From: Pelecanus crispus
Taxonomy: Eukaryota; Chordata; Aves; Pelecaniformes; Pelecanidae
Assembly (NCBI RefSeq): GCF_030463565.1
Contig: NC_134660.1
Span: 2,034,001 to 2,098,000 of the forward strand
Length of the DNA: 64,000 nt
Direction: 5' to 3'
Positions 47,901 through 60,727 of this stretch are shown piece after piece. Each line of letters begins with the position of its first letter. The stretch's first letter is position 1. The notes beneath the pieces are model-generated. The model made no database searches, was not told where the DNA came from, and saw nothing but the letters and a program-made list of their open reading frames with translations. A program made the translations under genes and the position numbers.

Positions 47901-50900
47901 AGATCTCACGAGCTGGGGAGAAAAGCGATGCCTAATCTTGGGGGAAGACACTCAACTCGAGCGTTTCTTCCTATGCCTAGCACAGATGGACAGATTACTC
48001 CTGCCTCCTAACAACAGTCTGTAGGGGCCAGAGGCTAAGTAAAAAGCTGCCTCAAATCCTTGGGAGGTTTCCTCAAAATCTAACAGAAGCGGAAACCTAA
48101 TTCTAGCTTAGTCTGGGCAGTCCATGGCTATCTCTTCCTCGCCAGACTGCAGCTATAGCAGGGCACAGCCCGCTGTGGGTACGGTGTTCCTGTAAATGCA
48201 AGAAGCAGGGCTGTTAGCTGGCTTTCAGATTTTTTTTTTTCCCCTCCCCTACAACCATGGCTTTTCAGTTTCTGAGCTCCACGAGGATGAATTTCTCTTG
48301 TTTCCAGCCCTCGCAGTGGCTGGGGCTTCCCTCCTCCCTGCATCCGGAGGCTGCTGCTGGGGACTCGTCTTCTCCCAAGCGTTATTAGCATGCCCAGGGC
48401 ATGGGATGCGGTTGCCATGGCAATGGGATGATTTCAGCTCGCAGCACCGGCAGATAGTACGGGAGCTCCTGGGCCATGGCTGAGCCGTAAATGCAGCTCT
48501 GGGCTGGCGGTGCACGCAACTTAAAAATGGCATTTGCCCTTCACAGGAGCCATATGTCTCGCTGTGTGGCTTTCCTGCCAGCCTGGGGGCTGCGTGCAGC
48601 CCTCCATCCCCCTGCCCTTCAGGGGATGGGGCTGTTAAAATTGGGGATCTCTGTAAAAGCCGCTGCTGAGCAGCAGGAAAAACCTTCTGGATTGGCAAAG
48701 ACCCTGGGCAGTGGCGATAGCACTTGGCTCTCCTCATAGGACTGGGACAGAGCTCTGTTCCCATCCTCACGGCAGGTCTGGGGCTGCTCTGTATAGCCTG
48801 TTGCCTTCCAGACCTGATCCGCAAATGAAGAATTAGCAATCTGGGTGGGCATTTGGGTTTTGAACTGTTTGCACTTAAAAGGTGGCTTTGTTTTCTTTGA
48901 CCTTGGCATGAGTCAGGCGGCGACTTCCAAGAAACTCGGGAAAGGGCTCCAGGATGCGAGTGGTAACTCGGGTAAAACAAGAGACACGTCTCAAGACTGT
49001 CCTCTCGTGCTCCTGTAAGCTGAGGTAGTGCAATTACTGGATTAGTGCTACTGTTAATGAAGCCTCAGCTCCCCCAGCAGCTGCCTAATGGCACCTGGGT
49101 TTGGACAAAACAGTGCCCATCTCCTGCTGCTGATGCTTGCTCCTGGCTCTGCCCAGCAGATCCCAGCCTCCCTGTAGCCGTAACACGTGCGGTCCCTTCG
49201 GAAGGGGACAGGAGTCGTCCCCGCGAGCGGCCGAGGTGCAGCACCCCTTGAGCAAAGGCTGTTAAATGCAGGCTCCTTCGTGTGCTGCCTTGGCCACTGA
49301 AGCTTACGGGCTACTAAGAAGGGTTTTTGTCACCTCTGCGATGACCGCTTCTCTCGATGTCGTCTCTTCAAGGTCTGAATGCGTTAACCCAGCAACCAGT
49401 GCGATTGCAGCAGCCTTTACAGGAGCAATCTCTGCTAACCAGAGGCCGAGCTGGGCCAACGTAACTTAGACCGAGCCCCTCCCTCGCCAGCCCCCCAGGC
49501 TGTTCATCTCTGCTGGCAGCAGACAGCAGCTGCTGTGGGTTTGGTCCCAAGGTGTCTTACGCTGTTTTGCTGCTTCTCAAGTGTCATTTGCCCGTGCAGC
49601 TCGGTGGCAACGGGCCGGCTACCGCCACTGCTGAAGTGTCCGGCAGAGAGGTGGGCCAGGATAGCACCCACCCGGACAGCCACACTCCGGTAGCACTGGA
49701 GATCAGGAGCTGTGGCCAAAATGTCCCGAGCACGTCAATAAATGGCAAACCTGTGCCCAGTTCTGCAGTGTGGGGTCCACCCGGTGTCTGTCGCTCCCGG
49801 TGAGCGCAGGACCCTCCTGGAGAACCAGATTTTATCATTAGCAGAGTCTTAATGCAGGAATTTCTCTGCAGCAAGCTGCAGGCAGTAGCTTGGTGAAATA
49901 CCTGCCTTGATATTGTATCCCAGTGTGAAGCGTTGACATACCAGTGCCTGAAGGTACTGGGGAAGGGAGCCTGAACATGCAGTATTATATCCCCTCTAAT
50001 CAGATTAATCTAAACAGAGATTAAACTATATCCTTCAAGCAGTTGGTGATCTGCTGTTTGTCTAAAACTGATTCTTGTCCTTTTGGATCTTATTGCTGGA
50101 TGTTTGGGGGGGCTGTGGAGGGTTAATTTAGGCTGCTTTGGTGTGGCTGCGGCTGTGTCTCTGCCCCCGCACATGCTGGTGAAGGATGAGGGCCGGCTGG
50201 GGTCTCGTGGCCGATGCCCATCAGATGCTCATGGGATGGCTGTCCTCAGATGGGCAGAATATTTCCCATCCCTCTGGGACCTTGGTGTTGACTCCCACCT
50301 CCCCTAAAGCAGCAGGCAGCTGGGATGGTGGTGATGGGCCATGGCAGCAGGTAAAGTCCCACAGGGCAAGACCTGGAGCAGGGAGGTGGTGTATTTTGGG
50401 CGGGGGGGGAGCTGGCTGTGGCTGGAGGGTGGGTTCCCCTGCCATGCCATGCACCGTGGGGCTGGGGAGGGGAGCAGGCAGCGAGCTGCTGCTTGCTGAG
50501 TTGTCTTTTCCCCTTTCTGCAAACCACATCTGCATTGTTTGGTTTCTGTGTGTGTAGGGGAGGTTCTCTTTATTTTTTTTCAGCGAGGCTGAGGCAGCTA
50601 TTTTTATTCTCGAGTTTCCTGCATTGCTGCTTTACTGAGGTATGTGCTGCTCTTGCAGGTCTGTGGTTGCCTATCTGTTGCTGTCCTGTTCCAACAGCGT
50701 TGCTCTAAGGCAGTAGCTTTCAACCAGACTCCTCCACATGCAGCTGGCTTTCTGCTCATCTACCCTCATTTGACCACACTTGGGTTAGCCTTGGGCAGAG
50801 GTGCTAATGCTGATTCTGTAAATAGATAATCGCTAATGAGTAAGCGAGCTCCCGAAGCACAGCCCAGGGGCTTCTGAAGACCCACAAAGGCCCATTTCAT

Positions 50901-53900
50901 GTGGTCGGGGAAGGGACAGGAGCTGCCGCTATCCCACAGTTTGCTGTGTAGCCCTCAGCTGGGAGGTTGGTTCAGCCACCAGTTGGGCTACCAGGATGGA
51001 GATGTGGGAACTGGAGGCTGCACAGTCTAAGTTATAGCCCTGAGACTGGGATCGGCGTCATGCTCAAAGCCTTCGGATCCCCAAGAGTGGCTGGGAGCTC
51101 CCAGTTGTCCTCTGCGAGGAGCTGCAGTCTGCTTTCAGTGGACTGCTTAGCCCTGGTCACCTCACTCAAGAGCTACTACAGTGAGACAGATTGCCTGGCT
51201 TTGCAAGAGAATTTATCCAGGTTCTTGCACGTATTCGAAAGTGGAACTGAGCTGCAGCATCACATGCTGCGCTGCCCTGGTGCCACGCATGTTCGGTGTG
51301 AACCGGGGGTGATGCTGGTGCTGGCTCTGCCTCCCACCCGCTCTCCTGTGCCAGGCAGTAACTTTCCTAAAATCCTTCAATCTTTCTGCCGCTGAATTTG
51401 GGAGTCCTGCTTTAACTCTTGTGAAAAAGAAACCTCTGACCCTTTCAAAAGGCAGTTTTTTTCCCCCCTTCTTGCTCTCTATCTGCATTATAAACCCCAA
51501 GTGCTGCCGTGGGATGTCTTTGGTTTCTTTGCCATCCCATGCGAGCAGTTACCATCTGTTCAGTGTCAGATTTCCTCTCTGGGCACTTCCTGGGGAGCGT
51601 TGTGTGCGGAGGGCTTTGCCTCCGTGGCGGTCGGTGCTGAGCAGGCTGGAAAAGTTCCTCTTGCAAACAGTTTCCTCTGCACCACTTGTGTAGTCTTCCA
51701 GATACAGCGAGGCTGGCTGCCAGGGCTGGGTCTGGCCATGGGCGAGAGCATTCCCAGGTGCAGGACGCAGCTGACCCCAAGTGCAGGACCAGCACCGGGA
51801 CCCGAGCGGTGAAGCATCGCGGTGTTGGGACTGACCCTGCCGCTTCTTGGCAGCATGAGAGACTCCAGTAATAACTGCTGTCGGGGTCTGCTCGAGCCCA
51901 GCTGGAGGTGTTTGCTCCCCCGTTACGGCAGTGATTTGCCTCTTGCTGTTTCCGTGTCTCCTGGAGGTGGGAATGGCCACGTGAAGTTCACCCACCTGCT
52001 TGGACAGGGCTTTTGTAGCAGCCTCCAGCTTTAAGGATTAGGTATTTACTTTCTACCAGTACCTGAGTTCTTCTGACTGTTTACTTACGTTGTCTACAGC
52101 AAAGGCTGCGTGCGCTTTCAGAAACTGCTGTATGGCACTTCAGAACAATAGCTGCTGGCTTGTAGCCAGACCACGGCAGAGGTCTCCTGCTTTACCCTGC
52201 CATTCCAGGCATGTCCTAAGGATTCGCTAAACGTGTTGAACTGGTGCGGATAAGTCGTGCAGCCTCTGCCCCAAGATGGGCACGGTTGCGCTGACATGGT
52301 CTATGTCAGGGTCGTGATACTCTGCAGTACCAGGAAACCGTAACGTGAGGCTTGGGTGGCTGAAACTTCAGTAAAATAAGCAAGTAAAACCACACCGCTC
52401 CCCTCTGACCCTTCACAGCTGGAACGGTGAAGCGGGTGCAGTCGTAAACCAGAGCGTTTGCAGCATTTACTTGGACTAATGTTACCCTGAGGGCTCTTTA
52501 ATGAAAAATTGAAGATCTGTTGGTCTCTCCAGAAATCAGGCACAAACCTTGAATGGCATTGACCCCTGGGGAAAAAACCTCCCCTCCCCCTTTTTTGATA
52601 AAATTGATAATAATGTAATATCTCGAGACTGGGAGAGAACCCAGTGAGAAATGTGCGTCTGCTGGGGAAGGCGTTGGGCGCGGGTGAGCATGCATAGTGA
52701 GAAATACCATCGTCCCAAACGGCCACCGCTAAGCCTGCGCGTTGATGCCTCTGCAGCCCTGGTTGTGCTGCTGCCGCTCGCCGTGACGCTCCGGAGCGGG
52801 GCCGCAGCACTTGGGTCTCCTGGTACTTGCAGGGGGCTGCTGGTCGTGGGTTGGGTGGGAGAGGGCAGCGAGCAGGGTCGTGTCCCGTAGGAACGCCGTG
52901 ACTAATGATCTCCCTTCTCTCCCCAGACACTACCCGAAGCAGTCCTTCACCATGGTGGCAGACACTCCTGAGAACCTGCGTCTAAAGCAGCAGAGCGAGC
53001 TTCAGAGCCAGGTGAGCGCGGGGGTCTCTCCACGCCCGGGGCTGCCGTACTTTGCCCCGTCGCCCTACGTTCTCCCCTGCTCCGCTGCTTTCCTACGCCC
53101 TCACACAAGGGAGGGCGAGGCGGGTTTGGGGCCGTGGGTCCCTGCTCTCAGGTCTCACCCATCTCAGCTATGTTTGCTCTTCCCCTTCACCTGTGGCTGC
53201 TGTGACCTCCCGGAGGTGGGAAGGGTCCAGCAGGCAGTCTGCTGCTCCCGGTCCGTGCCTTGCACCAGTTTATCTTTTCCCTGCTCCTATCCAGCAACAA
53301 AATCAGATGAAATGGCAAACGGCCTCATCTGGACAGGCGTTGACTCTCTAGGCGAGTATTTCAGGTAAACCCAAATCTTGTAGGGCTTGAAAGCTCTGGC
53401 AAGCAGAAATAAACAGATAGAAGGGATAACGACTGGCACAGATAAGGGTTTCTTTCTCTAGTGGGAAGAGAAGAGCCTGTTTGAGAAGGGTGTTGTCCAG
53501 ACGTGTCCTGTCTTATACCCTGAAGGTGTCCCTGGATCAGCAAAAGTCCCCAGGCTTGACGCACAGCTGCAGGCTGGGTTCTTGCACCAATATCTCCTGA
53601 TGATACGGTGGGAACTGCTTGGCTCTTGGTCCCTTGGGTGGGCCAAGGAGCAATCCCTGGTTTCCTTCTCTTCCTCCAAAACACTGAGAACAGAAATGCG
53701 AGCGTCAATTTTGCAGAGAAACAGCTGGCAGGGTGAGGTTAGCGCAGAAACGGGCAGCTTTGGTGGGTGACCTTTCTTCATGGGGCTTTGCTCTGCTGAG
53801 AGGCTGTGTTGAAGTGTCTCGAGACGATGCCCTGAACCGTTGTCGTGAGCTTCGATGTTGCAGAACTGCAGGTGTGTGCTCAGAGTACGCTGCACTGGAA

Positions 53901-56900
53901 GAAAATGCAATTTTGGGTTGAGTCAGCGTCTCGCAGGAGAACACAGGATGTGGCAACTGTTCTGGGGATCTATTTAATTTCTTTTTTCCTTTGAAAAGGG
54001 GCAAAAAGGCTGCCCGGAGTGTTGTCAGCAAGGCATGTTGGCTCAGCTCGGCATTGTAGCAGTGCTGGTCCTGGGCAGAGGGAGGACAGCACAGGATTTG
54101 CTGTAGTGCCGTTTTCAGGGTGAGCAGTCATTTTTTGGGATCAGTGCACTCCTCTCCCTGCTGCGCTATGAAGGATGCTGTGACCTTCCTTCCTTCTCTT
54201 CTCATTAGCCTGAGAGTGCCAGGAGCCAAAAAGCAGATTGCCTGGGAATGCATCCCGCCGGAGGAGGAGGAGGGGGAGAACCTCAGGACCTCACCTGTTA
54301 GCAGATAGAGCTGGTGGTGCCTGTGCGGCCAGCGTCAAGTTTTGAAACCTTGACTTTTGTAAGGTCTCTTCCTCAGAGCACGTTGCCCAACAGCTCCCTG
54401 GCTTGCACAAGCAGAGCTTGGCTCAAGCTTAGAGCTAGAGCTCAGCCTGGGGCTGGCTTTGTGCTTCAAGAGCGGTTGAGGGGACACGGTTGCTTTTCCA
54501 TGGTAACAATCGAGATAATGCTGTACCGAGCGGTCTGGAGTCTCCAGCGCTGTTCTTACAATGAATTCAGGCTCTTCATTAGTTGCTGCTTATTGAAGGA
54601 GACCCTGGGGAGGGAGTGTGCTCTGCTGCCTGGGCTTTTCTGTAGCTGGTTGGGACTTTGAGCTCCTTGTGGTGTGCAGGAGGTGGCTGGAGGCAAAGCC
54701 AGCTGCCTTGCAGGGAGGGGGTGTCTTTATGGCTTTATTCTTTCGAGCCTGCACCCAGAAGTTGGTCACTACAACTCAAACGCCAGCAGGACCTCTGTCC
54801 CTGGGAGAGAAGCAGCCATGCCCAGCTCCTGGTGGTCTTCTGGACTTTGGGGGCTGCAGCTGGGGTAGCACGGACCTGTAAGAGCCTTCTGCGCTCTTGG
54901 TTGCGTGTGAACGTGTCAGAAGGGCTGGGGTGCAGGCAGGGTCTTCCAGTCTGCCAGGCACCAGCACTTTTCAGTGCTGATTTCACAGCAGGATGAGCTG
55001 CAAAGTCGGATTTCTCTGAGTGGGAGGGAGAAGAGGCTGCTGGGGGGTGCTGGCTGTTTGGGTGCCGGCAGAGCCCCTGCAGAGGGGGCTTGGGGAGGGG
55101 TGCAGGAGCAGTGGGAGGGAGGTGGCGTAGCTGAACCAGGTGGAAAGTGCCAGGCTGAAGCGCCTGGAGCCCTGGGGAGGATAGATCCTAAACACACTTC
55201 AGATAACATCTTAATTCTTCTCTGCCTTTGTTCTGCCTACAAAGGGAGTCTCCTCTTTTCCCAGCGCCAAACATTTGTATTTCTTGAAGCACTCTAGCTA
55301 AAACACTAGCAGCCGCTCTGGTTTATTGACAATCCCTTCTTACTAATTGCAGGAGCTGAGCAAACCCCTGGGGATGGGAATAGGTCACTTCAGCCCTTCC
55401 AGAGCAGGCAAAAGGGTTCACAGTCTTGCAAATTAACTGGATGAACTGGAGCTGTTAGCTGAGACAGGGAAGGGCTCGCTGGCTCTGCTTTGCCTAGTAG
55501 GAGGGCTTCTGCACCGCAGTTTGCCGGTTCAGGTGCTACCTAAAAAGTGCATCCTGGCTAACGCTGCTGGGACAGGCAGAGCCCTGCGCGTGGGTCAAGT
55601 GGTAAAATCCCCTGTGGAGTAAGATCAGGGTTATGTGAGCAGTCGCATCTTGCCTTCAAGCTTGCGTTTGCCAGCCAAGCTCAGCTCTGGCCGAGCCTTT
55701 GGTCCTCGGCGCGAGACTTCCCCGAGCGCGTGTCCCTCCGGAGAAGCTGTGGCTGGGAACAGCTGGGAGCTGCAGTAGAAGAAGGGGAAGTCCCTGGGTC
55801 TGTGTCCTCTGCAAGGGATTTCTAACTGGTGGAGGGTCATTCCCTGGCAGTGGGAGTGATGCTCCCCAGCAGTTTTGCCCATTCCTGTGGGGCTGGAGAG
55901 TCGCTGTCCTTGTGGGTGACCCTGAGGAGGCTGATCCTATATTTCTTCCCACCAAAAATACATTCCCAGTCCACCCCGGTGTGCCTGGAAAAGCCAGTTG
56001 TTTGCCAGGAGGGTGGGGATGGGGCAGCTGTGCGCCGAGCTGGAGCGGTTTCACATCGCTCCCAATGCCTCCGCTATTTGTGTCTGCTGAGAAGGCGTCT
56101 TCTGTTCCGGTCACTGGTAGCCGCTGAATAATGGTGTCTTGTGCAGCTAAATGAGTCTCCAAAGTGACAGCTTTGACGCCTGTAGCCTTCTCTTACACCC
56201 CACGTGCGGGAAGAAAATTGCAGGTTCCCGTCCTGTGGCTCTTCTTTCAAACTCTTAAAATGGGTGTTTTTGGGCAAAACCCTTCCTGCCGGAGGGTGGA
56301 GGCTCCCGTGGCGTGGGAGGCAGGTACCCGTCTCCTGTCCCTTCTGCGGCCCTGCGTGCGTCACCTCGGGGAGCTGCCGTCGGTGACACTGAGGATACGG
56401 GCGCGAGCAGGGTGTAGCGTGCTGAGCCGAGACCCGCGAGGGGCTGTAAGGTGCGAAGGGCCCTTCTCCAGCCCCCTTCGGATAACGCACGGATGCATGA
56501 GTTGTTGCTGCCCTTACCATAGAGGGAACAATTCCTCTGGGGAAATGAATTGTGGATCCCATTTTATTATTATTATTATCGTAACGAGGCGTGGATACGG
56601 CACTGTCTGCATCGCTCCGCTCCTTAGTACGGCGTGCGGATGAGCGGCAGCTACGGGCAGAGCGACAGGAGTGGGTATGTGGGTTGGCAGCTGTGGCAGG
56701 AGGGGCAGGACCCGTGGCTCTCTGCAGCCCCTTGCGCAGCGCTGAGCTGGTTCCCAGCAGCGCTGAGCTGGTTCCCAGCAGCGCTCGCGTGCCCTGTGAA
56801 AGCGCAGCGCGACGTAGCGAACCGTGCATTTCTGTCCCTCTTTATCACCCAGGGTCACCTGCACTCGAGTTTCCGAGGGAGAGGAGGGAGCGGGACCCTG

Positions 56901-59900
56901 GGAATGTGGCTGGAGCAAGGATTTGTGCCTCTCTAAGGGCAGCCTGTGCTGCAAGTGGGATTCCTCTGTGGCCGGGGGTCGCGGGTCATCTCTCCCCACC
57001 CAGCACTGCCTGCCAGACTCCTGCCTGCGCAACCCAGTGTCCATATAAGGGCAGGGAGAAGCTGAAAGGCGCCTTGTCTGAACACTTCCTCCCTCCTTCC
57101 CAGCCTTCTCGCTCAGCCTGGGTGATGGCTGGAGCCTGGCAGGACCCGGCCGCTCCTGTGCCAAAGCCGGGAAGGGCCGTGGATCCCGTTAGATTGCAAT
57201 TCCCCCGTGCTGAGCACGGGGACGGTGTCTGCCCGATGGCCTCCCTTGCTTCCTCCCAGCATCACCCCGATGCTCGTGCCATGCTGATTGCCACAGCCAG
57301 GCGTGCTGGGGTGCAGGACCCCCAGCTAGCTGGGAGCACCAGCTTTGGACATGTGTTTCGGGTTAGATCTGCCCCCAGCATCTTCCCCCACAACTCCTGG
57401 ATCGGGTCCCCCCCTGCAGTCAGGCATCGCTGTATGGTACTTTTATAGGGCCAAGTTCCTGTGTCCTGAAAGTTAGAGGGGTAAAAAAAAAAAAAAAAAA
57501 AACAAGGAAGATGGGGGTGGGATTTAGGAGGGTAAAAATACAGAACTTTCAAAGGAACTGCTTAGCTTTGTGATGAGCTTCTCACTTGGTGACTATCTTT
57601 CTAGCCTGGATTTTTTTTTTTGTTTGTTTTTTAAAGCTTGTCAATTTGTGCATTTACAGCCAGCGCCTGGTGCCCCCTCTTCGGGGCCAGCTGAGCAGGA
57701 GGCTGCGGGATAAACCAACCCCCTTCTTCCGAGCAGCATCTCCCAGCTCAACGGCAGGGCCAGCATCCCACGCCCAGGCTGCAGAGCTCTGAAGGAAAAG
57801 AGCCTTTATGGAAAGCGGAGCAGATAAAGGACGAGCACAGCCCCGCTACCCGCCAGCCGCTGCCGCTGAGCAAAGTGGGGCTGGCGCTTTGCGGAGCTGC
57901 TCGTGTGGCTTACTCACCCCCTCCTGATCCCCTGTCTGGGTGTGTGTCAGAGGTTTTATGTCGCTGCTCCGTTAACCTTTGGTTCCTCACGCCCCATGGC
58001 CAACACTTTGAGGCTGCTCCTTCCTTATTGGTGGTGTTCAAGATGTGTTCTTTAACCCGGCTAGCAAAAGTTTTTTTTTTCCCCTCCCTCTCGTTGCTTC
58101 AAGCAAAAGGAGACTTCTGCCTTGAAATTGGTCTCTCGTGTTCCTCTGATGTGCTTTGGCATCTTGGTTGTATTAATATCCTCCCAGGGTGGACTCTGCA
58201 GCCTGGTTCATCAAGCCTTTGCTTTCTGATGTTGCTTTCTGATGATTGTTTCTGATGTTGGAGTTAGAAATCCTGCGCGACTCGGATCATTCCATCTATC
58301 TAAGGGTTTCTGTGATACCCTATGGCTGAGAAGAAGGGGTTGGGGCTCTGAGGTGCTTTCAAAACTTGCATTTCTCCTGGTTCGCAGCATCGGAAGAGGA
58401 AATGCGTTTGCAAGCAGAGCACCGAGCTCTGGGGTATCTGCACCACTAACCCATGCGGCCAGCGGCGAGCTCTGCCGTGTGCCTGCCGGTGCCCGTTGCA
58501 GAGCTGGGGCCTGGCATCCCCTCCTGCGCCAGACAAAACCCTCGGAGCCGCGGGCACTGCGGCCTCTGAGCCGCCCCAGCCTCCTGGCAGGGCCAGCTGC
58601 AGGGTAGGAAGCCCAGAGCTGGCGTGAGCCTGCAGCCCCTCTGCAAAATGGAAACGGCAGTGTCTCATTTTCCCGTGGAAATCTCTCGTTTCCTGTGTTG
58701 TTCTGGACCAGAGACGGGGCAGGACCTGCTCCGTGATGTGCTGCGTGCCCTCAGCCGGGGCCGGCTCCAGCGCTGGAGGGGTCCGACCTGGGCACATCGG
58801 CACGGCCCGGACGCTGCCTGCCCCCCCCCCCCCCGTGCCAGGTCCTGCGCTGGAGCCGGGCAAGGCCACGGGAGAGCCCGGATGGTGGCAGAGGTGCGTC
58901 TTGGCTTCTCCAGAACATATTATAAAATGTTTGGCAGCCTTTCCTGAAAGGTGTTTCCAGACCGGGCTGGACGCACCGTCTGGATGGGAGGCAGATACGT
59001 GAGGTCTGAAGGAGCGGCTCCGTAGGAGCGTGTGTCGGGGAGAAATCAGCTTTATTCCGCCTCCCCCGCCTTGCTGCCGGTTCTCTGCCTCCGAGCTTTA
59101 TCTTGGCACGGCACGTGAGGGCGGCGCCGCTCTGCAAGCGCAGCCCTCATCCTGCGAGCTCTTTCTTTGCGGGGCGAGCCCAGCTTCCCGACCATCCGTC
59201 TGGCAGGCTGCCGTCCAGCTGCGGGACGGGAAGCTGCCTGCGCTGGCCAGACGCGCCGGTGTCTGGCCTCTGTGCTTGGGTGAGCGTTTCCCCGCTCCCG
59301 CTCGGGGAGCGATGCGTGGGCTGCTCTCCCAGCCTGCTCCATCAAAGGCGGCTCCTGCTCCGCTCGTCCCCCTGCCCGCAGCCCCGTCCCCCTGCCCGCA
59401 GCCGGAGCGGGCGAGCATCCGCCTCGCCTTGCACGCACAGAGCCAGGCTGCTGTGCCTGTGCTGGTTGCACGGGCGGCCCAGAGGTTTGAATCTGCTCGC
59501 CTGAGAAAGCAGTGGTGACCTTTTCATTTTAGTGACAACGTACAACTGTCCGCAGTGCACAGGGCGAGCTCCGGGAAGGTGAATCCCTGGCGAAGGGCAG
59601 CTTTGCATGTTTGTACGCTGCCAGCAGACAGAGCCCCTAAGGCCCTTTCCTCCCCAAATGGGCGGAGGCAGCTCCTGACAGCCATCGGTGCAGGGCCAGA
59701 TCCTCGCAGAGAGGATGGAGGGGTCAGGGTGTCTCTTTGCATACCTGCTTCCCCCCCCTCATGAAAATGGGGTGTCTTTTCTGGCTGCTCGGTTCTGAAA
59801 GTCAGCAAAGCCACTGTGTTGGGGCGGGCTAGGCAGCTGGGGACTGCTTCCTTCCCTGTTGAAGCCATCAAGTCAGCGGTTGGGTTTCAGCCTCTGCAGA

Positions 59901-60727
59901 AGCCGCTTCTGCTTCTGGGTGACCTGGGTGGAAGCAGCGGTCCTGCGCAGAGCGGGGCCAGCTGGGACTGGGACCAGCAACCCCCGGAGCTGACGCTGCT
60001 GGGGCTGTGTGCTGTGTTAGCTGCCTCCTGGGACAGCTGGAAACCCCAGCCTTAAAGCTGTGTAGAGCTATACTGGAAAAAAAAAAAAAAAAAGCAAAAA
60101 AAACCCAGGACTTCAGCTCCTGGGTGTGATGGCAAGGGATGCTGATGTCAGTGTCTGGCAAAGAGAAATGAGGCTGCTTGTGTTTTGCCAGCCTCCACCC
60201 TCCATGCTCCGGTTTCGTTATGGTCTTCCTGGGTGTATTCTTTCCCAGAGGCAGCTCAGTGTCCCCTGACGTGGAAGAGCTCTTGTACGGATTTAGCTCA
60301 TAAAACACTCGGGGCTCTCAAGCAGGCAGTTTGCCATGGGTCAGCTGCTGCGTGGTACGTGACTTGGGTGCACTGGTAGCCCACAGGAAATTCAAAGTAA
60401 ATTTGAGTTACCCCAGCCCCTGCTGAAAGAGAAGCAAGATCAGCAGATGCATAGGAAGCCGTTTGCGTGTTTCAGCTCTTGGCAATACCACATTTTGCTG
60501 TTACTGGACCCATCGGAGGCGTCTCTTGAGCAAGGTAGAGGTCCTGTTAGAAAGCTGCCACATCTCATGAAGCGCATGGGTTCTAAATATGTTTTTTTTT
60601 TTTTCTTGCCTGTACCCAGATTCGCTACAAGGAAGAGTTTGAGAAGAACAAGGGGAAGGGCTTCAGCGTGGTGGCTGACACCCCGGAGCTGCAGAGAATC
60701 AAAAAGACTCAGGATCAGATCAGCAAC
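32964..60727 (+). CDS. LASP1: LASP1, first four coding exons (partial gene)
   Basis: LIM and SH3 domain protein 1 is a cytoskeletal adaptor that binds F-actin and focal adhesion proteins. Exons: 32964-33032, 38011-38105, 52927-53011 and 60620-60727, all GT-AG, 357 nt in frame (119 codons). Exons 1-2 encode the LIM zinc-binding domain: CARC (residues 5-8), then HKAC, CETC and the final YCNAHYP junction supply the Cys/His ligands. Exons 3-4 carry the nebulin-like actin-binding repeats, with [18 protein letters not shown], and [20 protein letters not shown] closing exon 4. From memory, human differs at few residues (VRYKEEF, here IRYKEEF). The linker and SH3 exons lie beyond the window. LIM-nebulin order separates it from NEBL/LASP2 by sequence and by the RPL23 neighbour. 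Confidence 0.97.
33033..38010 (+). other. LASP1: LASP1 intron 1
   Basis: About 5 kb. It contains an AT dinucleotide-rich stretch (33262-33305), an inverted T23/A17 pair (33534-33591), and a CpG-rich stretch (about 33900-34450) with a 258-codon antisense frame that I do not accept as a gene. No recognised repeat family. Confidence 0.8.
33534..33591. repeat. Poly(T)23 / poly(A)17 inverted pair
   Basis: T23 (33534-33556), an 18-base loop, then A17 (33575-33591). A transcript could fold into a 17-bp A-U hairpin. Homopolymer lengths are uncertain. Confidence 0.85.
38106..52926 (+). other. LASP1: LASP1 intron 2
   Basis: About 14.8 kb with no coding exon or recognised transposon. G17 run at 43707-43723. 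Two AT-richer blocks stand out against the GC-rich background: 47680-47730 (cattaagatttaatttattg) and 49830-50080, with clustered TAAT-type motifs. Confidence 0.8.
43707..43723. repeat. G17 homopolymer
   Basis: Seventeen G on the plus strand in LASP1 intron 2. Length may be inexact. Confidence 0.85.
56737..56784. repeat. 21-bp tandem duplication
   Basis: Two exact copies of cagcgctgagctggttccca plus one base, followed by a partial third (gcagcgctcg). Confidence 0.85.
59365..59403. repeat. 20-bp tandem duplication
   Basis: Two exact copies of cgtccccctgcccgcagccc with a period of 20 bp. Confidence 0.85.

Larger units (their letters stand above)
53012..60619 (+). other. LASP1: LASP1 intron 3
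   Basis: About 7.6 kb, no exon recognised. Short tandem duplications near 56737-56784 (21 bp, cagcgctgagctggttccca) and 59365-59403 (20 bp, cgtccccctgcccgcagccc). A-runs near 57483-57503 and 60075-60094. T13 just upstream of the exon 4 acceptor. Confidence 0.8.
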
